A DNA stretch of 64,000 nt. Origin: Bacteroidaceae bacterium. Its GTDB lineage: Bacteria; Bacteroidota; Bacteroidia; Bacteroidales; Bacteroidaceae. A model generated the notes under the pieces. It searched no databases. It was not told the DNA's origin and worked only from the letters and a program-made list of their open reading frames with translations. Each line of letters begins with the position of its first letter. The first letter of the stretch is position 1. Of this stretch, positions 1 through 8,932 are shown piece after piece. A program made the translations under genes and the position numbers. Location of the stretch: contig JAFXNA010000012.1 of the NCBI GenBank assembly GCA_017529865.1, positions 39,555-103,554 on the forward strand. Reading direction: 5' to 3'.

Positions 1-2
1 CC

Positions 3-152
3 CAGGTAAGCAGCAAGGCTCTTGCAAGTGCTATCGCAAGCGTGCAGAAGGAACTCCGCCCTGCAGCAAAGGCTCCTGAATTCCCACAGCGCCACCGCAT
101 CCACGCTACCCCTTGGGGAGCTCCACGCTTCGGTCAGTTTGCTCGCAGATAA
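3..152 (+). CDS. C-terminal end of an unrecognised protein (5' truncated by window)
   Basis: An open frame enters from the left edge and ends at TAA 150-152, giving the last 49 residues. The tail is basic and proline-rich, ending in APRFGQFARR. I do not recognise the family. Codon use looks like that of the neighbours, and a strong hairpin follows 55 bp downstream, which fits a real gene end. The reading frame is the only one without stops across this stretch. Confidence 0.6.
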   Translation, partial: QVSSKALASAIASVQKELRPAAKAPEFPQRHRIHATPWGAPRFGQFARR

Positions 153-207
153 TCAAGAAATTACTCATGACGACATAACAATATAGGATTATTATTATTC
201 AATGTAA

Positions 208-240
208 GAGAGGTGCAGGTTGTGAAAACCTGCACCTCTC
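208..240 (+). terminator. Hairpin terminator after the truncated gene
   Basis: A perfect 14-bp stem (208-221 with 227-240) with a 5-nt loop, followed by a T-containing but not T-rich tail. It lies between the left-edge gene and the convergent HD gene, so it probably ends the rightward transcript. Confidence 0.6.
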
Positions 241-245
241 ACTTT

Positions 246-356
246 GTCCCTATAACCAATAACCATTATCAATAAACCTATTAACCTACTAAGCTATTAA
301 GCTACTAAGCTTCAATAACCAATAACCTATAACCAATAACCTTTAACCATTACCCC
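246..356. repeat. R2 heptad-period tract (ATAACCA/ATAACCT type)
   Basis: About 15 degenerate units with a 7-bp period, built on ATAACCA, ATAACCT and related words. It fills the whole gap up to the stop codon of the HD-domain gene and even encodes its last codons. It contains no ORF and no evident promoter. Similar tracts with other core words occur elsewhere in the window. Confidence 0.75.
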
Positions 357-1213
357 TTTATTACTTTCGTTCCCAAAGCAAAGCATTTCTCCATGTTTGC
401 TGTTTCATCGCAAGCATAGGTGCGGGCACTGAGGTTGTCGATGTAGTGCACCACCAAGGCTTCTTGAGTGCAGGGCACTACTGGACTGCCGAATTCCAAC
501 TGGCCGTGGTGAGCGAGGACACAATGGACGATGCGGATGGTTTCCTCGTTGCTGATACCTGCAGCATTGAGTTTGTTGTGGAGAACATGTGCGGAGATGT
601 AGGTGTGCCCCATAAGGTACATATACTTGGTACCCTCCATGTTCTCATCGTATTCCTTCAGTTTGCCATAGTCATGAAAGAGGATGGCGATGATGCATCG
701 TTCCAGTTTCAAGGGAGGGAGCATGGGGTATAGCCCCTCGAGCATGTGGAGCAGCTCGTAAGTGTGGTTCAGTAGTCCGCCCTTAAAGGCATGATGCAGC
801 GAGGTAGCTGCTGTTTGGTTGCTGTATTGTTCATATAAGTTGTCACGCTCCTGTTGGATGAACTCCATCAGGGTGGTGTCGCTGCAATTATCCAACATGT
901 GGTTGATGCACAGGTCCCAATCCTCTTTGGCGATGGGTCGTGGAATCAATTGGTAGAGTGGGTCGTTCTCAGTGGCCTTCCTGCAACTACGGAACCACCC
1001 GAAGTCAGCCATCTTGGGAAACTTGATGCTTTTCAAAGCATCCAAATCGAGCATAACGATATCTTCAACATGTGGCCCTTCGCTCTCGCTCATGTCCCAC
1101 ACTGTGACGTTGAAGCTTTCACCCTTCTGTGCTGTCACTTTCAGGTTGGCATAATGACTCCCATTCTTTGCCACCTGATTGCTTCGTGCTGTTACGATAT
1201 ATTCTTTATTCAT
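350..1213 (-). CDS. OB-fold/HD-domain protein, YhaM-like 3'-5' exoribonuclease family
   Basis: 287 residues. The N-terminal ~90 residues look like an OB-fold nucleic acid binding domain. The rest is an HD phosphohydrolase domain with H140-H141, H150, the H180-D181 pair, H203, H235-H236 and D259. The string AHHGQLEFGSP is typical of the YhaM/Cbf1 group, which degrades single-stranded RNA or DNA with metal in the cytoplasm. The size fits the family (about 310). It lies downstream of dnaK on the same strand, but a terminator separates them, so it may need its own promoter or read-through. The exact substrate is inferred from the family. Confidence 0.8.
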   Translation of the reverse strand: MNKEYIVTARSNQVAKNGSHYANLKVTAQKGESFNVTVWDMSESEGPHVEDIVMLDLDALKSIKFPKMADFGWFRSCRKATENDPLYQLIPRPIAKEDWDLCINHMLDNCSDTTLMEFIQQERDNLYEQYSNQTAATSLHHAFKGGLLNHTYELLHMLEGLYPMLPPLKLERCIIAILFHDYGKLKEYDENMEGTKYMYLMGHTYISAHVLHNKLNAAGISNEETIRIVHCVLAHHGQLEFGSPVVPCTQEALVVHYIDNLSARTYACDETANMEKCFALGTKVIKG

Positions 1214-1235
1214 TTACGATGTATTTGAAACAACA

Positions 1236-1266
1236 AAATCCGAGCAACGGGTTGTTACTCGGATTT
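1236..1266 (-). terminator. dnaK terminator
   Basis: Stem 1236-1244 with 1258-1266 (9 bp), with a further short CAAC/GTTG pairing inside the loop. On the minus strand it is followed by TTTTGTTG. It sits directly after the dnaK stop codon. Confidence 0.75.
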
Positions 1267-1281
1267 CACATAGATATGTGG

Positions 1282-3210
1282 TTACTTAACTTCTTCGAAG
1301 TCTGCATCCTGTACGTCGTCAGCTGGGTTGCTGCCACCTGAAGTCTGCTGACCTCCCTGAGCACCGCCATTGAAGCCTGCACCTGGTCCTGCCTGCTGTC
1401 CGCCTGCCTGAGAGTACATCTGCTGGCTGGCTGCCTGCATCACGTTGTTGAGTTCGTTGATGGCAGTGTCGATGGCATTGACGTCGCCTGCCTTATGGGC
1501 ATCTTTCAGTTTGTTGAGTGCAGCATCGATGGCTGGACGCTGATCGGCTGGCAGTTTGTCACCATTCTCCTTGAGGAAGTTCTCGGTTGAGAAGATCATC
1601 GAGTCAGCTTGGTTGAGTTTGTCGACACGCTCGCGCTCCTTCTTATCTGCCTCTGCATTAGCTTCTGCCTCTGCCTTCATGCGGTTGATTTCGTCCTCTG
1701 ACAGACCTGATGAAGCTTCGATGCGGATTGACTGCTCCTTTCCTGTTGCCTTATCCTTGGCACTTACGTTGAGGATACCATTGGCATCGATGTCGAACGA
1801 TACTTCGATCTGTGGGATACCACGACGTGCCGGTGCGATACCTGTGAGGTTGAAGATACCAATCTGCTTGTTCTGGTTGGCCATTGGGCGCTCACCCTGA
1901 AGCACACGGATGGTTACTTCGGTCTGGTTGTCGGCAGCAGTCGAGAAGGTCTCGCTCTTCTTGCAAGGGATGGTGGTGTTGGCATCGATGAGTTTGGTCA
2001 TCACACCGCCGAGTGTCTCGATACCCATTGACAATGGAGTTACATCGAGGAGTACGATGTCGCCCACACCTTCTTCTTTATTAAGGATAGCACCCTGGAT
2101 GGCAGCACCTACGGCTACCACTTCGTCTGGGTTCACACCCTTTGAAGGTACCTTGCCGAAGTAGTCTTCCACAATCTTCTGCACAGCAGGGATACGTGTT
2201 GAACCACCTACGAGGATTACTTCGTCGATGTCGCTGGTGCTGATGCCAGCATCGCGGATGGCGTTCTTACATGGTTCGAGACAAGCCTGGATGAGGTTGT
2301 GAGCCAATGATTCGAACTTAGCACGTGTAAGGGTCTTTACAAGGTGCTTTGGCATACCGCTTGCGACGGTGATGTATGGCAGGTTGATTTCAGTCTGTGA
2401 TGAACTTGACAGCTCAATCTTTGCCTTCTCAGCAGCTTCCTTCAGACGCTGCATAGCCATTGGATCGAGCGTAAGGTCTACACCTTCTTCTGCCTTGAAC
2501 TCTGATGCCATCCAGTCGATGATGACCTGGTCGAAGTCGTCACCACCCAGGTGAGTATTACCGTTGGTTGAGAGCACTTCGAACACACCACCTCCGAATT
2601 CGAGGATAGAGATATCGAATGTACCACCACCAAGGTCGAACACGGCAATCTTCATATCTTTGTTGGCCTTGTCGATACCGTATGCCAATGCGGCAGCAGT
2701 TGGCTCGTTCACGATACGCTTCACATCGAGACCGGCAATCTGTCCGGCTTCCTTCGTTGCCTGACGCTGTGAGTCAGAGAAATATGCAGGTACGGTGATG
2801 ACAGCCTCTGTCACTTCCTGGCCCAAATAGTCCTCGGCAGTCTTCTTCATCTTCTGAAGAATCATGGCAGAGATTTCCTGTGGTGTGTACAGACGTCCGT
2901 CGATATCAACACGTGGAGTGTTGTTGTCGCCTTTCTTTACAGAATAAGGTACGCGTGCGATTTCCTGTTGTACCTGATCGTAGGTCTCACCCATGAAACG
3001 CTTGATACTGAACACCGTACGTTTCGGGTTTGTGATAGCCTGACGCTTTGCAGGATCACCCACTTTGCGTTCGCCACCGTCTACGAATCCTACGATAGAT
3101 GGCGTAGTGCGCTTACCTTCACTATTTGCGATGACAACTGGTTCGTTGCCTTCGAATACAGAAACACATGAGTTTGTGGTTCCTAAGTCAATTCCAATAA
3201 TTTTTCCCAT
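1282..3210 (-). CDS. dnaK: Molecular chaperone DnaK (Hsp70)
   Basis: 642 residues, full length. The nucleotide-binding domain shows IDLGTTNS near the N-terminus, FDLGGGTFD near residue 200 and the [10 protein letters not shown] signature near 340. The substrate-binding domain and helical lid follow, then a Gly/Gln-rich tail ending in DADFEEVK. It folds client proteins in the cytoplasm together with DnaJ and GrpE, neither of which is encoded next to it. It is monocistronic by layout. The upstream region has no good TAnnTTTG box but a sigma-54-like site (see 3284-3300), which would be an unusual control for this gene. Confidence 0.98.
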   Translation of the reverse strand: MGKIIGIDLGTTNSCVSVFEGNEPVVIANSEGKRTTPSIVGFVDGGERKVGDPAKRQAITNPKRTVFSIKRFMGETYDQVQQEIARVPYSVKKGDNNTPRVDIDGRLYTPQEISAMILQKMKKTAEDYLGQEVTEAVITVPAYFSDSQRQATKEAGQIAGLDVKRIVNEPTAAALAYGIDKANKDMKIAVFDLGGGTFDISILEFGGGVFEVLSTNGNTHLGGDDFDQVIIDWMASEFKAEEGVDLTLDPMAMQRLKEAAEKAKIELSSSSQTEINLPYITVASGMPKHLVKTLTRAKFESLAHNLIQACLEPCKNAIRDAGISTSDIDEVILVGGSTRIPAVQKIVEDYFGKVPSKGVNPDEVVAVGAAIQGAILNKEEGVGDIVLLDVTPLSMGIETLGGVMTKLIDANTTIPCKKSETFSTAADNQTEVTIRVLQGERPMANQNKQIGIFNLTGIAPARRGIPQIEVSFDIDANGILNVSAKDKATGKEQSIRIEASSGLSEDEINRMKAEAEANAEADKKERERVDKLNQADSMIFSTENFLKENGDKLPADQRPAIDAALNKLKDAHKAGDVNAIDTAINELNNVMQAASQQMYSQAGGQQAGPGAGFNGGAQGGQQTSGGSNPADDVQDADFEEVK

Positions 3211-3233
3211 AATCTTATTTACTGTTTTTATGA

Positions 3234-3260
3234 TTTTCTATTTACTATTTAGCGATTTAA
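3234..3260. repeat. R2 heptad-period tract (TTTACTA type) in dnaK leader
   Basis: A short run of about three to four 7-bp units (TTTACTA, TTTAGCG and relatives) between dnaK and its proposed promoter. Similar weak tracts lie at 6852-6882, 7866-7892, 40724-40754 and 48663-48683. Confidence 0.45.
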
Positions 3261-3283
3261 TCATCGTTGACATATTCACTTTC

Positions 3284-3300
3284 TGCAAATCAGATGCCAA
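3284..3300 (-). promoter_or_regulatory. Sigma-54-like promoter upstream of dnaK
   Basis: On the minus strand, TTGGCATCTGATTTGCA matches the sigma-54 (RpoN) pattern, with GG at -24 and GC at -12 at the correct spacing. The predicted start is about 60 nt before the dnaK ATG. Three TCTGCCA motifs lie further upstream (3344-3371). The match could be chance; whether rpoN exists in this genome is not visible. Confidence 0.4.
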
Positions 3301-3382
3301 GTTTGACAAAAGTGCAAAGATTGACGACTGAGTATTCTTTTTTTCTGCCAAATCTGCCATATTGTCTGCCAAAATCGAAAAA

Positions 3383-3436
3383 CTTATGCATTATGCTCTA
3401 AAAATTATGAATTATGAATTATGCATTATGAATTAT
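3383..3436. repeat. R2 heptad-period tract (ATTATGA/ATTATGC type)
   Basis: Units ATTATGA, ATTATGA, ATTATGC and ATTATGA follow each other with a 7-bp step, with degenerate units before them. The tract ends exactly at the promoter of the vWA-like gene and occupies the place of its -33 region. Confidence 0.7.
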
Positions 3437-3440
3437 TTTG

Positions 3441-3448
3441 TATCTTTG
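3441..3448 (+). promoter_or_regulatory. Bacteroidetes -7 box for the vWA-like gene
   Basis: TATCTTTG, a full match to TAnnTTTG, 24 nt before the ATG at 3473. No clear TTG is seen at -33; the upstream sequence is a heptad repeat tract. This promoter sets the true start downstream of the longest open frame. Confidence 0.65.
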
Positions 3449-3472
3449 CCCCTTGAAAAGAAAGAGATTGTG

Positions 3473-4222
3473 ATGTTAAGACATTTGAGAATAATGATTA
3501 GTGTGATGTTGCTATGTGTGACAGGCATTTGTCAGCGTGCAACTGCGCAGGTGGAGAAGGTGGATTATCTGTGGTTGGTCGATGTGTCGGGCGAGCGGAA
3601 TATCTATCTTGAGAGCATCCAGCATGCCATCGACACGTTTTATGTCGTGGCTACGAAGCACGATGAACTGCACGTGTATAACTTCGCCAAGACGGTGGCA
3701 GCAAAGAACGATATCGTAGATAGTGATTTCTACCAATATAGCGACATGGGGCAGATGCTCAAAGCGTTGGATTCACTCATTTGTCACAGCAATAGCCGCT
3801 ATGTGCGTGCGTTTGTGCTGTCCGATTTCTTCCATCATAGTCCTGATGCGATTCAGGAGCGACTGAACCCCGAGGCGTATGTCGATGTGCGAAACAATCT
3901 GAGCGAGGTGTGCCGTACGAAGAATGTGGAAATCAGTCTGATGATTCTGCCTCCGGCAAGTAGTAAGGGTGATTATGCGCTCGACGAGATCCTGTCCCTG
4001 TTGCCAGCATCGTGTGCAGAGACCTTCGGAGTCAGTCCCGATCAGCGTACCGTGGACTATCTGATGAGTAAGGTTGTGGCGGTTGACCAGTTGCGAGGAG
4101 TGAAGGATGAGGCCGTCGAACCTTCCTCTCCTGTTCCTACCTATATCATATTAGGAGTGTTCCTTCTCGCCTTAGCAGCGTTAGCAGGATTTTATTATGC
4201 AAAATCTACAAATAGAGAATAA
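3473..4222 (+). CDS. Exported single-pass protein with a von Willebrand A-like domain
   Basis: 249 residues from the ATG at 3473. The frame is open from 3362, but that stretch contains the promoter and repeats. A signal peptide ends near ATAQ. The next segment reads LWLVDVSGE, resembling the first vWA strand and metal site, but the usual DxSxS is not complete, so metal binding is doubtful. The middle region (VRAFVLSDFF) fits the second metal-site strand. A transmembrane helix lies at the C-terminus (about residues 222-242) with a short basic tail. The family is not certain. It is followed by a membrane protein and a cyclophilin lipoprotein on the same strand. Confidence 0.65.
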   Translation: MLRHLRIMISVMLLCVTGICQRATAQVEKVDYLWLVDVSGERNIYLESIQHAIDTFYVVATKHDELHVYNFAKTVAAKNDIVDSDFYQYSDMGQMLKALDSLICHSNSRYVRAFVLSDFFHHSPDAIQERLNPEAYVDVRNNLSEVCRTKNVEISLMILPPASSKGDYALDEILSLLPASCAETFGVSPDQRTVDYLMSKVVAVDQLRGVKDEAVEPSSPVPTYIILGVFLLALAALAGFYYAKSTNRE

Positions 4223-4259
4223 TCAAAACATTAGTAACTTTTAAATTGTAAACAAGATT

Positions 4260-5006
4260 ATGAATTCATTTTCAGTATCAGAGTCAATTTCCCAAGGATG
4301 GGAACTTGCGAAAAAGCATGGTTTGCTGCTTGCATTGTTTGTATTAGTAATTGGTATCATTACCAGTATTCTCAACTCCTTCACATTGCCATCCGGGTTC
4401 ATGGAAGGTTATACGAAAGCTTTGACCCAGAACGACCCTGATGCCATGATGCAGTTATTAAACTCTTCTTCAACTTCAGCTGCAAGCATCATTGTGTCTA
4501 TTATTCAGACAGTGGTTTATGTGCTCTTCCTTGCAGGCTTCTGTGCCACCATCCTCAAACTTACTCGTGGCATCATGGCGAAAGTGTCATTGGAAGGCTT
4601 TAAGATGTCAGCCATGACCTATCTGAAGTACTTTGCAGTATGCGTCATTGTAGGTTTGATAGTTGGTATTGGTACTGCTCTTTGTGTCATTCCAGGTATC
4701 TTCTTCGCAATCCGTCTCGCATTCGCCGAATGGTACATCCTCGACCATCCAGAAGCAGGAATCGGTGAAGCTATTTCTGCCAGCTGGAAGATGACGAAGG
4801 GCAACTTCTGGAGTGTCTTTGGACTGCAGCTCTGTGAATTCGGCATCATACTCCTCGGATACTTATGCTGCTGCATCGGAGTCCTCTTTGCAGTTCCATT
4901 TGCTATGTTTGTAGAGAGTTGTGCATATACCACCCTGCACGAGAACTTGGCATACGAGAATCTGGAAACCGCAACAGTAAACGAATATCAGAAAGATGAA
5001 CATTAA
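4260..5006 (+). CDS. Polytopic membrane protein, DUF975-like
   Basis: 248 residues with about five to six hydrophobic segments and an internal Gly-rich stretch (VGLIVGIGTAL, then CVIPGIFFAIRL) similar to DUF975/GlpF-associated membrane domains of unknown role. The C-terminus is hydrophilic. It starts 37 bp after the vWA-like gene and overlaps the next gene by 11 bp, so the three genes are probably one transcript. No catalytic motif can be seen and I do not assign a function. Confidence 0.7.
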   Translation: MNSFSVSESISQGWELAKKHGLLLALFVLVIGIITSILNSFTLPSGFMEGYTKALTQNDPDAMMQLLNSSSTSAASIIVSIIQTVVYVLFLAGFCATILKLTRGIMAKVSLEGFKMSAMTYLKYFAVCVIVGLIVGIGTALCVIPGIFFAIRLAFAEWYILDHPEAGIGEAISASWKMTKGNFWSVFGLQLCEFGIILLGYLCCCIGVLFAVPFAMFVESCAYTTLHENLAYENLETATVNEYQKDEH

Positions 5007-5817
5007 ACTGCTCATCGGATGTTGTGTCATCCTTTTCACCTTCATGTCCTGCAACGGGCAGACGGGTGAAAAGGAGACCGAGGTGATGCTCGAGACCACT
5101 GCGGGTAATATCCGCATCAAGCTCTACAACGACACACCTATCCATCGTGACAACTTCATCCAGAACGTGAAGGACGGCAAGTACGATGGTGTGATGTGGC
5201 ATCGCATCATCCGTAACTTCATGATTCAGACGGGTGAACAACCGGTGAAATTCGATGCAAACGGCGACACCATCGCATCCGATTCTTCCGAGTGGATTAC
5301 TGCCGAAATCCATTTCCCCAGACACTATCATAAGCGGGGAGTGGTGGCAGCTGCACGCGAAGGCGACGATGTCAATCCTGGAAAGAAATCCGACCACTAT
5401 CAGTTCTATATCGTCACAGGACGCAGCTTCAACGATGACCAACTGCGTGAACTCAATGCAGTACGCACCCAGCAGGCAGTCGAGTTGCTCTATGCACAGC
5501 GAGTGCAGGAGAATTCAGCAAAACTCGAAGCGATGCGCAAGGCACGCGACACGAAGGGAGTGAGCAACCTTCTGGAGAAACTCCATGACGATGCCACCTA
5601 CGAAGTGTCAGAGAATCCACCTACACCTTTCAATGAGCAGCAGACACGCGACTACCGCACCTATGGAGGTGCCCCGTGGCTCGATGGAGAGTACACCGTG
5701 TTTGGTGAAGTAGTCGAAGGGATGAAAGTGGTTCAGACCATCGAGAAGACCAAGGTCGATGACAACAATCGCCCCAAGTCCGAAATGAAGGTCTTGAAAG
5801 CCTATATCGTGGAGTAA
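4996..5817 (+). CDS. Cyclophilin-type peptidyl-prolyl isomerase, lipoprotein
   Basis: 273 residues. The signal peptide ends in a lipobox (FMSC, Cys18), so the protein should be anchored in the outer envelope. The cyclophilin fold starts with VMLETTAGNIRIKLYND and contains MWHRIIRNFMIQ. An insert of about 100 residues, helical and charged, splits the fold before the final part (YTVFGEVVEGMKVV). Such inserted forms are common in Bacteroidetes periplasmic PPIases. Its start overlaps the preceding membrane protein gene by 11 bp, suggesting translational coupling. The stop codon is followed by a second copy of the last 13 bases of the gene. Confidence 0.9.
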   Translation: MNIKLLIGCCVILFTFMSCNGQTGEKETEVMLETTAGNIRIKLYNDTPIHRDNFIQNVKDGKYDGVMWHRIIRNFMIQTGEQPVKFDANGDTIASDSSEWITAEIHFPRHYHKRGVVAAAREGDDVNPGKKSDHYQFYIVTGRSFNDDQLRELNAVRTQQAVELLYAQRVQENSAKLEAMRKARDTKGVSNLLEKLHDDATYEVSENPPTPFNEQQTRDYRTYGGAPWLDGEYTVFGEVVEGMKVVQTIEKTKVDDNNRPKSEMKVLKAYIVE

Positions 5818-5831
5818 TTATCGTGGAGTAA
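5805..5831. repeat. 13-bp tandem duplication across the PPIase stop codon
   Basis: TATCGTGGAGTAA occurs at 5805-5817 (including the stop codon) and again at 5819-5831. It looks like a small recent slippage duplication and leaves the protein unchanged. Confidence 0.7.
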
Positions 5832-5851
5832 CAATATGCCGGAAAACAAAA

Positions 5852-5879
5852 AGCCTCAACACCGAAGGGTGCTGGGGCT
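5852..5879. terminator. Bidirectional terminator between PPIase and DUF3667 genes
   Basis: A 12-bp imperfect stem (5852-5863 with 5868-5879) with a GAAG-type loop. T-rich tails occur on both sides, and two convergent genes flank it. Confidence 0.75.
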
Positions 5880-5886
5880 GTTTCGT

Positions 5887-6852
5887 TTATTGTCCGATGA
5901 GGGGGAGGAAAAGGTAGAGGCACACGCCTATGGTTGAGAGGAAGATGCTGGCACTGAGGAGGGTGATCAGCATCATGGCGAGACGCCAGATGGTGCCCCA
6001 GAGGGTGAAACCGCACAGTTGGTAGTAGTCGTAGATGAGCACAATGAGGGTGATGGGGAATGGCAGGAGGTAGGGCAGGATGAAGGCTTCGTACACTTGC
6101 CAGGTGATGAGTGTGTAGGGGATGGTGATGAGCATCATCTGGCAATCGATGTACATCTGGGCATAGAAACTCTCCACAAGGGTCAGCTTTCCCATTCGTG
6201 GTGAGAACCGGAATACCCATCCTGCTGCAAGTATCATGAAGATGTTGGATATGAGGAGTGCGTACTCGATGTGGTCGCGACACCATTGTTGCTGTGCTTT
6301 CAGTAGTTCGTTCAACGATTCCATCCGCTGATCGAACATTTTTTCGAACTCAAGCGTCTCCTGGTCTTTCTTTACTTCCTCGACTTCTACTCCTGGTAGT
6401 TGCTTGGATAGATTGATTCCTTTTTCGTATTCTTTTTCGAATTCTACCTTGTAGGCAGTGTCGAGATCGGTGTTCCACGAGATGTGGAGTGTGCTGACCA
6501 TGAGGGTGAAGAGCAGACAGGTGACGACCAAAAGGGGTACGGGTGGGAAGTAGGCTCGATGTTTGTTGCGCAGGTAGTCGCCTATCATGTAGCCTGGACG
6601 CCAGACGAGGTGCCACAGGGTGACGGCAATGTTGCGATTGCCCATTCCCCACAGGTCCATCATATTGAGGGCGACGCTTTTCCAGGTGAATCGCTCACGC
6701 CCATACTGCAAACCGCACTGGGGACAGTAGTTGCCTGTGTAGTGCTCGTTGCAGTATGCACACACATGTTCCTCGTCGGACTTCTCGATGGTAGGCTGAT
6801 AGTGTTGCTGCTTCCATTCGAGACGGTGAAAGGCTTTGTTAACAGCGTTCAT
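5887..6852 (-). CDS. DUF3667 family zinc-ribbon membrane protein
   Basis: 321 residues. The N-terminus has a zinc ribbon with two CxxC pairs (C31/C34, C43/C46), then the family segment around RNKHRAYFPP. Several transmembrane helices follow, with a coiled, charged stretch of about 70 residues between the first and second. Function is unknown for the family. It is the last gene of the pdxJ-exbB-exbD-tonB run, and its start is 25 bp after the TonB-like gene. Only a short R2-type repeat lies between them, so it is likely co-transcribed. Confidence 0.85.
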   Translation of the reverse strand: MNAVNKAFHRLEWKQQHYQPTIEKSDEEHVCAYCNEHYTGNYCPQCGLQYGRERFTWKSVALNMMDLWGMGNRNIAVTLWHLVWRPGYMIGDYLRNKHRAYFPPVPLLVVTCLLFTLMVSTLHISWNTDLDTAYKVEFEKEYEKGINLSKQLPGVEVEEVKKDQETLEFEKMFDQRMESLNELLKAQQQWCRDHIEYALLISNIFMILAAGWVFRFSPRMGKLTLVESFYAQMYIDCQMMLITIPYTLITWQVYEAFILPYLLPFPITLIVLIYDYYQLCGFTLWGTIWRLAMMLITLLSASIFLSTIGVCLYLFLPLIGQ

Positions 6853-6877
6853 TTACCATTTAGCCATTTACCATTTA

Positions 6878-7858
6878 CTATTTCTGCTTGAACTTGTAGG
6901 TAATGGTTCCTTGTTCGTTGTTGGCGCCAGAGGTGAAGGATGACTTGCGTGCGGCCTCGATGGCTGAATTACGCAAGGCTGGTGAGGTGGTCGTTGCGCT
7001 CTTAATGGAAGCAGAGATGACTGTTCCTGCTGCGTTGACGGTAATGGCTACTACAACCTGACCTTCACTGGTTGGGTCGTTGTAAGCTGGTTCGGCAAGG
7101 AAGATTACTTTTCGTGAACCTACAACTGCATTTCCTACACCACCTGTTCCTGAGACTGCTCCGCTGGTGCTATTGCCTGTAGGACTGCCTTGGTTGCCAT
7201 CTCCTGTGGTGTAGCCACTGCTCCCTTGGTTGCCTCCGTTTCCGAATGCACCTGATACCTTGCTGTTGACAGCGGCTTTGCGGGCTGCTTCCTCAGCAGC
7301 CTTCTTACGTGCTGCTTCGGCTTCAGCTCTGCGTTTTGCCTCTTCTTCTGCTTTTTTACGTGCAGCCTCCTCTGCAGCCTTCTTACGTGCTGCGTCTTCT
7401 GCTGCTTTCTTTCGTGCAGCTTCCTCAGCAGCTGCTTTCTTTGCAGCTTCTTCAGCGGCTCGCTTCTTGGCGGCTTCTTCCTCACGCTTCTTCTTGGCTT
7501 CCTCGGCTGCAATCGATCTCTCTTGCGTCTGAGTTATTTGTGGAGGTGGAGGAGTGGCAGGAGTAGGAGGAGTGGCAGGAGTGGGTGGAGTGACAGAAGT
7601 GGGTTCCGGGATGTTCTCGACTTCCTCTGGCTCTGTTTCCTGTTCGGGCAGGTCTGCCTCCTCTTGCTCGGCCGGCAGGGAATTGAGGTCGGGGCCTGCG
7701 GCATCTTCGACATTACCTAAGAGCACAGGAACTCCATCCTCGAGGGTATCGGGTTTGGCGACCTTGAGGGTGACAAACATCAAGATGATGAGCAAGAGCA
7801 GATGGACTGCTATCGTCGTGATGGTTGATATGACTCTACGTTTTTTGTCTTTACTCAT
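6878..7858 (-). CDS. TonB-like energy transducer with long Ala/Lys/Glu coiled linker
   Basis: 326 residues. A cytoplasmic basic start and one transmembrane helix (about 15-33) precede a Pro/Thr repeat stretch (about 87-107). A TolA-like A/K/E-rich helix of roughly 85 residues and a Gly/Ser/Asn-rich hinge follow. The C-terminal domain ends in ITYKFKQK and has the AAGTV and SAIEAARKSSF strings of TonB/TolA C-termini. It should link ExbB-ExbD to outer membrane partners across the periplasm. The coiled part resembles TolA more than classical TonB, so a Tol-like role in envelope integrity is also possible. Confidence 0.88.
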   Translation of the reverse strand: MSKDKKRRVISTITTIAVHLLLLIILMFVTLKVAKPDTLEDGVPVLLGNVEDAAGPDLNSLPAEQEEADLPEQETEPEEVENIPEPTSVTPPTPATPPTPATPPPPQITQTQERSIAAEEAKKKREEEAAKKRAAEEAAKKAAAEEAARKKAAEDAARKKAAEEAARKKAEEEAKRRAEAEAARKKAAEEAARKAAVNSKVSGAFGNGGNQGSSGYTTGDGNQGSPTGNSTSGAVSGTGGVGNAVVGSRKVIFLAEPAYNDPTSEGQVVVAITVNAAGTVISASIKSATTTSPALRNSAIEAARKSSFTSGANNEQGTITYKFKQK

Positions 7859-7893
7859 TTGTTAATAGGCTTTAGACCTTAGACTTTTGCGCT

Positions 7894-8310
7894 TCAATTC
7901 TTCTCTGGGGGGCGGGTAGCGAGTACCATCTTGAAATGGTTCTCATTGGCTACGTTGAGTACTTCCACGATATGCTTGTAGGGTACGGATTCATCGGCAT
8001 AGAGCGATACGAACATCTCTGTCGAGTCGTTGGTGGCCTGTCCAATCACGTTGGGCAGTTCGTCGAGTGTGACAGGTTGTGCATTTCCGTTACCCACAGC
8101 AACATAGAGATTAAGGTCCTTGTCGATAGTGACATACGACTTGGCCTTTACCACCGACTGCTGCTTGCTTTGTGGCAGGAGCACCTTGATGGCATTGGGG
8201 GCAATCATCGTGCTGGTAATCATGAAGAAGATGAGCAGCAGGAAGATGATGTCCGTCATGGATGACATCGAGAAGGTCGGGGTTATCTTTGTTCTGCGTT
8301 TTAATGCCAT
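7894..8310 (-). CDS. exbD: ExbD/TolR family proton-channel subunit
   Basis: 138 residues. A short basic N-terminus leads to one transmembrane helix with the conserved Asp (SMTDIIFLLLIFFM), then a periplasmic domain. It partners ExbB in the inner membrane to convert proton flow into movement of the TonB-like protein. It lies 4 bp after exbB and 35 bp before the TonB-like gene, in one operon. Confidence 0.95.
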   Translation of the reverse strand: MALKRRTKITPTFSMSSMTDIIFLLLIFFMITSTMIAPNAIKVLLPQSKQQSVVKAKSYVTIDKDLNLYVAVGNGNAQPVTLDELPNVIGQATNDSTEMFVSLYADESVPYKHIVEVLNVANENHFKMVLATRPPEKN

Positions 8311-8314
8311 AACG

Positions 8315-8932
8315 TTATTCGTTCATTAAGTCCATGAATGACAGTGATTCGCGTTCGATTTCGTTCACTACGCCGTCAACTTTCGATACGAGGTAGTTGT
8401 AGGCAAACAGGGCGATGATACCGACGATGAGACCTCCCACGGTGGTCACCATTGCCTGATAGATACCGCTCGACAGCATGCTGATGTCAAGGTTGCCTCC
8501 TGCGTTTGACATCTGCCAGAAAGCTTCGACCATACCGATGACCGTACCAAGGAATCCAATCATTGGTGCACCGGCTGCGATGGTTGCGAGTACAGGCAGA
8601 CGTTTCTCTAACTGTGCGACTTCCAGATTGCCTGTGTTTTCGATGGCTGCCTGGATTTCGGGTGCAGGACGTCCGATGCGGCTGATGCCACGCTCGATGA
8701 TGCGTGATGTGGTGGTGTTGGTCACACGGCAGTAGTTGATGGCACTACGTGCATCGTTGTTTTTGATATAGTCACGAATGCGGTCCATAAACAGTTTGTC
8801 CACTTTGCCTGCATTGCGGATGGCAATGAAGCGGTCGGTAAAGATATAGACAGCGATGATAGACAGGATGGCCAGTACAATCATGATCCATCCACCTTGT
8901 TTTGCGAGTTCAAGGATACTTAATTCTTGCAT
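8315..8932 (-). CDS. exbB: ExbB/TolQ/MotA family proton-channel subunit
   Basis: 205 residues, three transmembrane helices: about 13-33, then two near the C-terminus. The family stretch LATIAAGAPMIGFLGTV leads into the second helix and TTVGGLIVGIIALFAYN forms the third. It works with ExbD. Its start codon lies inside the 3' end of pdxJ (13-bp overlap), so translation is probably coupled. This gene order is common in Bacteroidetes. Confidence 0.95.
   Translation of the reverse strand: MQELSILELAKQGGWIMIVLAILSIIAVYIFTDRFIAIRNAGKVDKLFMDRIRDYIKNNDARSAINYCRVTNTTTSRIIERGISRIGRPAPEIQAAIENTGNLEVAQLEKRLPVLATIAAGAPMIGFLGTVIGMVEAFWQMSNAGGNLDISMLSSGIYQAMVTTVGGLIVGIIALFAYNYLVSKVDGVVNEIERESLSFMDLMNE

Noticed and set aside
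3362..3472. Longer N-terminus of the vWA-like protein
   Set aside because: This stretch contains the promoter and heptad repeats, and a signal peptide begins at 3473.
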